The position numbers and the translations under genes were made by a program. From Sclerurus mexicanus (taxonomy: Eukaryota; Chordata; Aves; Passeriformes; Furnariidae): a stretch of DNA of 64,000 nt. Numbering within the stretch: the first letter of the stretch is position 1; every line of letters begins with the position of its first letter. The DNA lies in NCBI GenBank assembly GCA_013396755.1, contig VWZF01001843.1:186001-250000 (forward strand), read 5' to 3'. The notes below the pieces were generated by a model. The model was not told the origin of the DNA. It saw only the letters and a program-made list of their open reading frames with translations, and did no database searches. Shown here in pieces: positions 49,201 through 61,200 of this stretch.

Positions 49201-52200
49201 TTTTGTTTAAAAGCTTTCTGAATTCAAGCTTACAGGTGTGAAAATAATTCCATTTCTGTGTTCAGACTAACTGAAAAAGCAGAGCTATTTAATAAATGTT
49301 GCTATCAGCCAAATGACATGTAATGTCATGTCCCCGTTGATAGTTTGTATTGAACTTGCAGGCGTAGTGTTTGGCATATTCTCAAAGCAGAATAACTTCT
49401 GAATGGGCAGTGAGAGAGGCATGAAATCCCAGAGGAGGATGTGGAGGGAACCTTTCCACTGAGGCTGCCCTAGGGAGCTGTCAGTTTGTCCAGTGTCGGG
49501 TCTCCGCAGCTCCAGGTGAAAAGGTGGCACCAGCACAGGGTTTTCTCACTGCTAAAATTACAAAGGTGGTATGCCTGGAGTAAGGTATTCACAGTAGGGA
49601 CAAATTAAAGTAATGCATTTTTTTATGGCTTTTCATGCACTTAGTTGTGTTTGGGTGTTGCTTTTTGAAGGAAGAAAACGTTGATTTAAAGCATTACTCC
49701 TCACTAAGTATTTGTGGGCAGACTGTGGTAAATGCAAAGTAGATTGGCCATTCCCATTCAGCACCAACGTTGATATGCCTTGAGTTGACAAACTGTTTGT
49801 TACAAATAGACTAGTTGAGATTTAAAATCTCCTTTTAAAAATATAAGATAAAAAGAATTAGTGACACTTCATTTTGTGTCTTCCTTTCACAAAACCAAAT
49901 TCGATTTTGGTATAACTGAATTGTTGTTTGATGTAAGTATACTGAAATTAATGGGAGAGCTAAGTCTGCATCACCTGGAGATCAATAATTAAAGAAATTT
50001 GTTTAGCTTTTGATAGTGTTTTTCATAGCTCTTTCTACATCAGACTAAAGACAGATTTGTGTGATGATTGGGTTGCAATTTAACAGAGCACTCTGGTGTT
50101 TTGGCTTTGTATGCTTGACTGGAAAGGAATGTTAACACACTTTCAAGGAATATAGCTTTCCAGAGAAGTCAAAATAGTTTCAAATCACATTGTTGTTGAA
50201 GCATTTGTCAATTGTTGCTATATAAAATGATGTATTTCCCAGAACAATTCTTACACACCTTTTCAACTGAGCAGGTAAGATTTTCTCCATATGGCATCAC
50301 TGTGGCTTTTTGGCACTCCAGTATGACGTTATTCCTCTTTATTCTTAAAACATTTGTGAATCAATACTTTACAAATGGTTCACTTCTTCACCTTTTAGCC
50401 AGTAGAGTTGAGTTCTGTAATTTGAAACTGAATTCTTGCATAGGAAGAGTAAGCAAAAGCTTTTAAAATAAAATTGAATTTTTTGTCTGTTGACTCTTTA
50501 GTAAGAAAAAAACCCCAGTTTTTCATGATGCAAACTTGTGTATTTGGTCTGTACAAAATACTCTTTCTGTGCACTGCAGTCAGGTTTCTTGAGGACATTT
50601 GCAAATGTATCTTTCACTCGTGTTGGCAATAATCATCGATCAGTGTTTCCAAGACCATAACGATTAGTTGTGATCTGTGTGCGCAGGTTGGGCGTGTGGA
50701 GAAAGGCATGATGGCAAACAGTGAAATGCTGTAGTAAACTATTGCTGTACCAAAACTTGTAGGCCTTGGATCTGGGTGGAATTTTACTTTATTCCAGAGT
50801 GACAGGAGTTGAAAAGTAAATGGAGTGATGTGGTTTTGTAGTTCTTGTCCAAAACTGTGTGCCGTGCTATGTGTAATATTTAGTGCCTGCTGGGAGAGAC
50901 TCCCAGTGTTTCATATTAGAGATGCTCTGAAGCAACACCTGACAGTCATGGCATGTTTTTTCATGCTAAGTTGTAGCTCACCTTCAGCACAGCAGGTGCT
51001 GAACATTTAACAGGCACCTCTCAGATGCGTGGGCACAGTGTGCACTGTGTGCTTAGTGCAGCTGTGCAGAACCTCAGCTTCATGGCTTTGGGGTGCCCAT
51101 TCCTCTGAAACAAGCCGTGAGGAAATCTGGTACAGACTCTCAGGTTGCTCCAGTGTGCTGGACAGCTCTAGCTCTGCTGGCAGTTTTATGGCCTGCAGAC
51201 CTGCAGCTGAGCAGGGAACGTATCTACTGCTAACCCGTGTTTGTGCGGCCTGACCTCGTCGTGCCAGTGCAGGGGAGGCACTTCTGGAGCAGCTGAAGTC
51301 ACATGTAGTCATGGGTTCATTCTGAGCTGGCTGCTTTGCAGGAGCTGATACCTGCACTGTGATTATCCTTGTGGAGCTGAGGTGCCTTTATGGAAGTCAC
51401 AAAACAACCACGTTTGTTGATGAAACCAGAGAGCCTGGCTCTCTCATGGTGTCAAAGGCTTGGGCAAGAAAGTTCAAGTAAAAGCTTTTTCTGGATTTCT
51501 TGTGCAGCACAGGTCACCTGAGTTTCTAGGCACCTCAGCTAAGCCAGAGCATCTAATGCAGTCGTGCACACCTCTCATGGGGTGCAAAATAATGTGTCTT
51601 CAGTAACGTCTAATCCGTAGCTGTGTTACCAGTTACAGTTCTGTGCTGTTCATCCTGATTTGTAGTCTCTTTCTCACAAGTTGGTGTATAGATTGTCCTT
51701 CATGAGCTGCTACACGTCTGCTGGTTTGTTACAGATGCTGCTCTTTGATGTGTATAAATAATTGTATAAATCTGCTAGAGGTTATCTGGTGTTAGGGAAG
51801 ATTCCCTTAATTACCCAGATACTTGTGGAGCTGCACTGGACTGGTAGACTTCATAGGCTCTTTCTGTTTTTCTTGGCCTTTCATTCCTGTAGAGTGAGAA
51901 CTTTTCCAGATGGGCCAGTTACTGTGAGAGAAGGAATGGTGGGTTGTTGGACAGTGTTGATGTCAGTACCAGGTTATCTTTTTTTCCAGCTCTCTACAGT
52001 ATTCTAGCTTTTTTTGTATGGGAAAATTCTTAGAAACTTCATGCTTTCATAAAGGTTTTTTAATCTCATGATCTCTGTATAACCTGGTCCAATCACCTGC
52101 AGAGCATGGACTTGTCCCCTTTGCCTTAGATGTTTTTTGTGGTGTGTATGATGACAACTTGCATAACCCTACAGACATTCGCTTTCCATTTTGTTGCAGC

Positions 52201-55200
52201 AGAATCTCTTCTGACAATTCCCGAGGGATACTCTCATAAAGCTTTCTCCTGCTAATGTGGCACAACCCTCTTAGGATTACTGTCAGATTTTTCTGCCATG
52301 TCAAATGTTTGCAGCATCTTGCCACAAATGAGTGTGTGCTCGAGAGCTTAAGGCCCAAACTGCTTTGACATGAAGGTAACCTCTTAGTGAACTTCCCTGG
52401 CAAATCTAGTTAGGATTTGAAGATTTGTCAGATGTTGGTGGACTCTATGATCAATAACCTTCTTTTCTAGAGGTATTTGGAAGGACTTTGATTTCCTACA
52501 CCAGAAGCATCAATCCTCTAGTTATTCTTTCAGGCTTGGACATTCTTTCTGAACACCAGCATGTGTGTGTATTGATTCTTTGCTGCCTAGTAGTTCTTCC
52601 TGACCCCAACTGTTTTTTCTTGGGAAATAAAGTTCAGTTACCTTTTTACTTTAAGAAGAGAATTTCCTCAGGATGTTGGAAAAGAATATTTTCCATGAAC
52701 TTTCAGGATCATTAATTCTTTTGTTGTGTCTCAGCTACTGAAAAAAACCCTATTAAAAGTCTGGTTCCTTAGTAATGGTTCTGAATTGATCTGGATTAGA
52801 CCGTGAGCTACATTATGAGTAATGAGCAAAATCTGTAAGCTTGAACCTTCTGCTTTTCTGTTCAGTGTCTGCATCAGGAAGAGAGATGTTATCACTTGGG
52901 ATCTGAAGGGATCCTGTCTAGGGTTTCTATTCCACAGATAGGCAAGAGTTTTTTCCTTGCACACTGGTATGTGACAAGCATGGGCACACCTTTTCGTGGT
53001 CCTTTTGTTAGGTGCTTGCCAACTGTAGATGAAGTCCTTCAGTGTGTCACCCATGGTGTGGATGGAGTCTCTGAGACATGGTGCATTTATCCTGAGAGGT
53101 GACACCTGGATATGCTGCTGTTTGAGTGGCCTTTTGTTGGGTGTGGCTGTGAGAAGGGACAGTCTGCGGGATGGGGATTTCCTCACAACACTGATCTGAA
53201 GGTGCCTGCTGTATCTGCAGCAAGTTTTAACTCTCATTGGGAAGTCCAGCTCCTATAGATCTTATTAATCCAGATTTACCAGCAATAACTGGTAATAAAA
53301 CAGGAAACTTCTGTGGTTTTTTGGGTTTTTTTGGATGTAGAGATTCTCCGGCAAGAAAGTTGTATGTCTTGGGAATTACACAGATAATCAGAGCGGTCTG
53401 CAAAAGGCTACAAAATATTTTATTAGTCTTCTTCATTATTCTGTCAATCTTCTTCTTTAGTCTTTGCAAAGCCAAGCCATGTTTCAAAGAAAGAAGGAAG
53501 AGGGAGGCGTTACAGAAAAGCCTGGTTTGTGTTTTACTGACGTCCTTTGGCCAGAGCTCTTCGGTTTTGATTCCAATGCATGATTTCACAAGTTTTATTA
53601 ATTAAAAAAGAAAAAAAAATCAACAAATTAAAAAACCCCAAAGCACAGCACTTTGTAAATGGAAATGCCAATAGCAAATGGAAGTACAAATAGGCAAGAG
53701 GCAAAGATGACACAGTAGAATCATACAGCTACATCATATAATAATGACATTTTCCATTCCAAACACTCTGGTAAACAGGAGACATCTGGGAAGGTCTCCA
53801 CAACAAGAACACGTGAGATGACCATTGTACTGGTCAGGAGCAGAAGTCCCTTTGGCAGAAGGAGCAATCCAACTCAGTTTTGTTAATCCTTCACTTGGAG
53901 CCATGATTAATTGTTTAATTCAAACTAAAACATGAGCCTCTTTCAGGATTCTCTTAAACCTCTAACTTCTAACAAAAATGGTAATTAATTTTAATTAGAT
54001 TTTCAATTAGAGACTTTGAAAGAATGCTTGAATATTTGCATTTTTAATATTGAATATGATTTTAGAGTACATGTGATTGGACTTTCTAGGAAAAAGAAGG
54101 CAGAGATTTAAAATGAACAAGTTTTATTGTCACCTTTTTATAATTGAACATTTCCAATGATCTTTATTATCTCTTTGAGCTTGAATAGTAATTTATCCAT
54201 TTGTGGAACAAAAACCTGGATGATAAACTTGAAACAGAAAAATGTTTTTCATCCTTTTTCATCCTACTTTAGGTATGTTACTGAATTTAATTGAAACAGT
54301 GAGATACCTTATAAAATTTTAGCCATCTACTGGTACCTGATAGTCAGTTCTGGCCTGGTTCATTCAGCATTTGCAGCCTTATGCATTGGAGTTTGAGGTT
54401 ATGATACTTAACTTGTATTTAAATATTTAAAATAAAAGTTTTGGAATAGAGAAGAAAGAAATTGCTTTCTCTACACATGTGGTTGTCAGTCCTTTCTCTT
54501 TTCTGTAGCCACAAATGGATCAACTGAGATTCATGTGTGGATGGACAGAGGGGGCTCTTACAGCCCTACATTGACTTTGTTTAGAAGGAGGAGATAAATG
54601 GGACTTTCTTCTCAATTCTTAATCGAGTTAGGGCCAATGAGCCTTCTGAACTTCACTGCAAATCCACTTAGTGCCAGCCTGGGTATAGTTTTGGGTTAGT
54701 GACTTCCTATTTTAGCCAACTGGGTTGGAAAAGAGTCTGTAGTTGGGCTGGGGGGGAGAAGCTGAGAGAGCAGCTCCACCTCCCTTTTTAAAGGATTCTC
54801 AACAAGGCTTGAGGGCTGTTGTGTGTTCAGTCAAAACTCATTTGCCTGCACACTGTGGTGCTGGTGAGTTTTGGCACAGAAATTTCGGTAACCAAGTTCA
54901 TCACAATCTGAGTTTTTGCACTTCTCCTGAAATCATCCATACACCAACAAGATAGCATTCCAAGCAGGTAAAATGTCTCGTATTATCATGCCATGATTAA
55001 AGTTTAGGCAGGACTAGTCAGAAGTGAGTAATTGTCTTTATGTTTGTATATAGCCCAATATGTGTGCACAGGAATTTAACTCTGAGTTAAGGGCACATTA
55101 GAAACTCTATAAATTGAAAATAACTGTGTATCAAATTTGATTGGGAATGAAAGAACTATTTCAATGTAGCTTTGTATGAGTTACTTTTTTATGATGACTT

Positions 55201-58200
55201 CAATACTTGATGGAAAGTTCAGACTTCCCATGGTTAGAAATCTAGCAGGGTAGTACTTAAAGTCAGGGTTTGAATTACAAATGATTGTTTTATCTGTCTG
55301 CTGCCAAAATTGAACTTTCTTGATATGTTTTCTAAAGCTCACATTACTATGCTTTTCAACTGTCTCTTTGAGCAGTTGTGCTATGTTAATGTGTAGGCAT
55401 GTTCTAATTTTGCATGTAGCTCAGGGAGAATATTTCATTGTTCAGACATTGTGCTTGCACTTCAGGGGTATTCAGCCTTCATTTTGTGGTTATTTTCCCT
55501 CTTTCATTCACATTTTGGGGAGAAAACCAGTAAGTTGACAGGAGTGCTGTGCCAGGGGATGGTTGTGCTGTTGCAGGATGTCAGGGTGTGGCACAGACCC
55601 CTTCCTGAGCCTGATGTGTGTGTTGAGCTGTGACAGGACCAGGTATCACAGAGCCCTGATGCTATAAAAGTTTCTCATATGCAGGTGAGGTACTTTGACT
55701 TGGTGCTTTCAAATAATTTTGGTCACATTTCCACTGGGAGAGAAGTTTAAACAACAATCCTCCCTTCCCAGACCACGGTTAGTATCTCTTATGTTGCTTC
55801 TGTAAGGAAAAAAGATATAACTTTAAAGAATTTGGATGGTACATTAACCTTAGAATATCCTATGGAACCCCAAAAATGGTGAATTTTAAGAAAAAAGAGT
55901 TTTTTTATGGGATGTCAGTTTAATTCTGTGTCATTTAAGGACTTCTGAAAGCACAGGCATAGGTAGTTGCATTGGGTCTTTTCAATTGCTGGAAACTAAA
56001 TGGTACTCAACAAGCCTTAATATTTGATGTTTACTTGAAAATAGCTCCTCTAATAAGATTTCTACTGATGTTTTCAGTTATAATAACATTGAAGATTTCT
56101 ATTGAGTCCACATTCAGCTGCTTCAGCTGATTATTATGAGGAAGGACAAAAATGGGCAACGTGAGTTCATTTCCCAAGGTTTTATGTTTGTGCATTGGAA
56201 GAGGATGCCAGGTTCTGTTTGAGCAGGAATGAGCTTCATGTAGTAGTAGGTCACTCTCTCTTGTCTTTAAAATATTGAATTTCTCTGTTATTTGTCAGTA
56301 GTCTCCTTCCTGTAGTGTTAGGCTGGTGGAGAGAAAGTAGTGATGGTTCTAATGAGCAGCTGACAGGATCAAGCTCTGTGTTCACTACTGAAGTTTTTAA
56401 GGCTCTCCTAAGCTGTGGTGGGTAGTGTGTGCCCTTGCTGTTTTAGGGAAAATAAATCTCCCTACATAAGTTACTGGAGAAAAGACCTTACTGTTTGGAA
56501 TGGCTTGGAAAATAGTTTTTTGGACTTGACAGCTAAACAGAGTATTTATTTCTACAGTCTGCAAAATTATAAATAGGTTTCCCTCCCTCCTCCTTTCCTA
56601 AAGAAAAACAGTTTGAGAATTTGTTTCTAGGTGTAACTCTTGTCTGTAGAACATTGTGGGTCCCACCTTAGCACTTCTAAATAAGTTGCAATGGCAAATG
56701 ACCTTTTGGATGTAAATCAGTTTAATGCCTCTGTATGACTCTGCTTCATTAAAAGAGGGTTAATGTAGAGAATGTATGGAAAAGATTAGGGACAAATCAA
56801 CTAAGGCTTTTCTTTTAAACTAATTTTCGTAGAAATAAGTATATGTATTTTTGCAGTTTAACTTCCAAACAGTCCAAGAAAACTGTTTAAGGCACTGTCT
56901 GTAAATATTTTGGCACTTCATCTGAATAGAAAAGCAAATAAAAGCTTGATTCTTTTTAAGTAGTTATGCTCTGAGATGTCGTAGACCAGATCTCCAGACA
57001 TTGTTGGGGAGCGTGTATAGGCTTTTGATTCACTGAACAACACTTCAGAAAAACTTTCTGATTTCAGTAGTGCCTCTTGATGTTCATGGTGAAGTTTCTT
57101 CCTGTAGTTGTTCAGAAAAGCCAACTAATTTTGTGTGCCCAGTTTGTTTCCTTAGGTGGCTTTTTCAGAGCTGATGTTAGGTCCTGAGGCTCTCCAGGGC
57201 TGACTGAGGCGTGTAGAATGAAGGAGCTCTTGGAAAACAGTTCATGTTGCCCAGATCCTGTTTGTGCCTTCAAGGAAGAGAGAAAATCTGCCTGTTAAAA
57301 GTTGGTTCCCTACAGCTGCCCATTGGGGTTAAGTGTATTGACCTGAGTGACTGAGCAGGGAATGACAGTCTCATTTCCCTCTCTGTTTTATTTTTCTTTT
57401 GGGGTGTAACATGGCACAGTGCAGCCTGTTGCTGATGCACATGAGACAGATTATGACTTTATAGCCACTTTCATTACTAAATTGGTTATGGGAATTTAAT
57501 TTAGAACTTAGGCAATTGTGTTCCTGTTAATGGTGAAGCTTATGTTTGATTATTTTTCTTCCCCTCTTACCAGGAATCTTGCTTAACAGCAGGATTTTCT
57601 TTTATTTGTAGTGTTTCACAAAACAAATTTCTTAGTAAGGAGCAGGTAGGATTTTTACATGACTGCAAATTTTAACTTTGAGTCACATGGCATGTTTTTT
57701 GTTGGGTCAACAACTCACTGTGTTCTGATGCACAATATACTGAGAATTTAGACAGTATTTCTGAAATGAAACTATTCTACACAAAATGTCATAATGCAAC
57801 TGGGTATTTTGGTTTTATTCTAAGCCCCTTTTGATAGTTGTGTAGTCCTTCAGCAGTACTTTAAGTCCATATGTATCTAACTTGGCTAAAAAACCCCAAA
57901 ACAACAGAAAAAGGTGTTCTTTCCTATTTGGCAAGAATGTGTGTTTCTTGACCAGTATCTGTTTTCCAGGCATGGTCCTTGTGCGCAGTGAGAACGGGCA
58001 GTTGCTGATGATCCCCCAACAAGCCTTGGCACAGATGCAAGCACAGGCACATGCCCAGTCTCAGCCTCAGAACACTCTGACTCCTCGTCCTGCTACACCG
58101 ACCAGTGCTCCCCCAGTGCAGATATCGACAGTGCAGGTCAGTTCAGTGATTTGTAGTGCTAAAACTGCAAGATTTATTTTCTTCCTTTGAAGAATACACC

Positions 58201-61200
58201 AGAAGGTAAGGTATGGTGTTAGTGATTGAAGAAACCATAGATCTCACTGCAGCTATACAGGCTTTTCATGGATTCATAGAGTGGTTTGGGTTGGAAGGGA
58301 CCTTAAAGCTCATCTTGTTCCAGTCCCCCTGCCATGGGCAGGGACATCTTCTACTAGACCAGGTTGGTCCAAGCCACATCCAGCCTGGACTTGAACATTT
58401 CCAGGGATGGGGAATCCACACCTCTCGGGGTAACCTGTGCCAGGGCCATGCCACCGCTATAGTAAAGAATTTCTTCCTAATATGAACTCTCAATCTACTT
58501 TCCACGTGGCATAGGTGTTATATTTTGTTCCTAATTCTGTTACAGCGTGGCTGTTACTCATCAAAAATATTTTTACCTATCTGAATCGCATTAAGTTTAA
58601 AACTTTGATATAGAGAAGACCACATATGGTTGATGGGTATGACTCTTCCCCAGAGAAAATGTGAGACTAAAAGAAAAAAGTGGGTATGGGTGTATGTACA
58701 CTGCAATTTTGACAGTTGCATGAAGTTCAAGTCTAAAAATCCTTCTCAGTTTTATAGTGGTTTGGATGCATTCTCTGGTATCTGTAGCAATGTTAACTAT
58801 CCAGACACAAAATACTAGATAAGGTAGAGGATATTTAACTACAGGCACTGATGTGTTTGGTTTTTTTCCCTCTTCCCCAGGCTCCAGGAACGCCCATTAT
58901 TGCACGACAGGTGACACCAACTACTATTATCAAGCAAGTGTCTCAGGCTCAAACAACAGTGCAACCCACGACGACGCTACAGCGTCCCCCGGTTGTGCAA
59001 GTGAGTGTGTGGGAAAGTAATGTCTCAATGAGACTGCGAGGCAGGCAGGAAATGCAGTTGCTAAGTGAAGGGAAGAAATACCTTCGGCATTATCCCTTCT
59101 GAAACATTTACAGGTCTCAATGTATATTTTGGATGTATAGGTATAATTGTATTGTTTCATATTATACTGATATGCATCTCTATTTAAAAGTATTCTGTTA
59201 GTAGTTTGTATAACCACAGAGCTGACAAACATAAAATACCTTTATGTCTTCTGCCTCAAGAAAGTGACAAGAATTCTCTTTGGATTTGGAGCTGTGGTGT
59301 TACTCTGTAGTGGGTCTGCAGTCCTCTGAATTCTGCAGCAAAATCTGCCATTGCGAAGATAACTGCACTTGCAGCCTTCTCTTCCCCAAGCCTTCTCCCT
59401 CTCACACGAGTCTCTGCTCTGGTCTGTGTCCTTCTGGAGACTGAGAATGGAAGGACAGACTGTTGTGGCAGTCTGGGCTGTCTTCTCATAGCCTGGCCTC
59501 TAGTAATCACGGGCTGGCTTGGAAATGTTTTTTGAGAGATTGTGGTGTGAGTTTAAAAAACAGTGCAAGAGTGTGAAATTCTCCACATGGCTTCCAGGCA
59601 CCACTGATACAATATGATTGCTGCCACCTAATCTGTCTCATTGTGCTTTCTTCATCCTTTGAGTAGACAGGATTAGAGAGTTTTAATTTAAAACATGCAG
59701 GTTTTGCTATGCATCCAGTTAACCTTTTTCCCCTCAGAGAGCCTTTGCCTACACCAGTGATCTTTCCAGATCTAAGAGTTAATTTACCTAACTCAGTCTC
59801 CTTAATTTGCACTGCTGTTATACTGGGCAAAGAAAAAAAGAATCATTCCATCTGCATATTTTGTGCTGTAATGAGCACACCATGGACTTAATTTATCCTG
59901 ATTTCAGAAAAATAAGACAAATGAAACCCTTGTCTTCTTTAGCTTCTCCCAAAATACCATCAAAAGTTAGCTTCAGCAGCACTGGAGCCTCTTTTATTGT
60001 GCACCTTTATATAAAGAGCAAGTTTACAAATGATTTGTTAAAATTCTGAGTGTCAGCTCTAACTTGATAGGAATTGCTGTCCCAGGATTGTTAATAATTA
60101 AACTGTGTTGGAAGTCCATGAATGAGCTGTGTACATGAGAAGTTCTTGTTTACAGTGGTGATTCTTTAGAGATGATATTCCTACTTTAAATTACTGCTCT
60201 GTCTACAAAACCAGCAAAATGTTTTGTCCCATTGTTCATCACAAAGACCTCTATGAGACCTGAGTTTGTGTCAGTTGTTCCTTTTTAGAAATCCCTGCCT
60301 TTGGGAAACAGACAGAAAAAGCTATTGCATTCACAGGAATTCAGCACTCGTTTTAGCTGTGTGTTTAAACCACAGTGGCTGAAGATATATTTGTGGTATT
60401 TTATTCAGTGACCAAAACTCGCGCAATTTTTCAACTTCTGGGAATCCCGTTTTGAATGTGTTTAGTGCCATCTGGTGGCTATTTCTGTCCACTGCAACGG
60501 ATCACACATTGGTGACTTATTTATAGCAGCTGTGGAAGGTGTTCCACTGTCCAGAGGCCCGTTTTCTGTTTGGTGGCTCCGGAAAACAGATTTTTGTTAC
60601 GTTTGAAGTAAAATATTGCTGTATTTGTATTCTCTGCAGCCTCAGATTGTTCTGGGTGGTACTGCACAAACAACCACGTTGGGGACAGCAACAGCTGTAC
60701 AGACTGGAACTCCTCAGAGAACAGTGCAAGGAACAACGGCCACCTCCACTGCTGCCACAGTAAGATACTGCTAAATTTAACATCTCTTCTTGTTCATTCA
60801 TATACACCCCTGTGCATGTATAGATACACATACCTGTAAATACAGATCACAGTGGAGAGTAGAAAAGATGCAGGTGTTCTCTGAACTGTTGGTCTTGGAA
60901 AGCTAGACTTTTAGTAGAACCATAAAACTTACAAGGTGTGGTTACAGTTCACTTGAATTTTGATAGGTGTCAAAGTATTAATTTTTGTTTCTGTAATGGT
61001 TTTAAAGCACTCATTTTTTAAAACATCTGAGATGAATTTTATCGAACAGTGAATTTTTCAGTACTGCAGAGTAGAATCAAGGGATAAGAAGTTGACACGG
61101 ATTCATTCAAGCTGCCTGTTTCCAGGACGGCAGAACAGGGAGAATCCATGCACTGTGCACTGTGAAAGAAGAGCTTTGCTATTTGTTGTCCTGCCAAAAC

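Noticed and set aside
52731..53237. 168-codon minus-strand frame in TAF4 intron 2
   Set aside because: No recognised homology, and single isolated frames of this size are expected in a 17.6 kb intron read in six frames.
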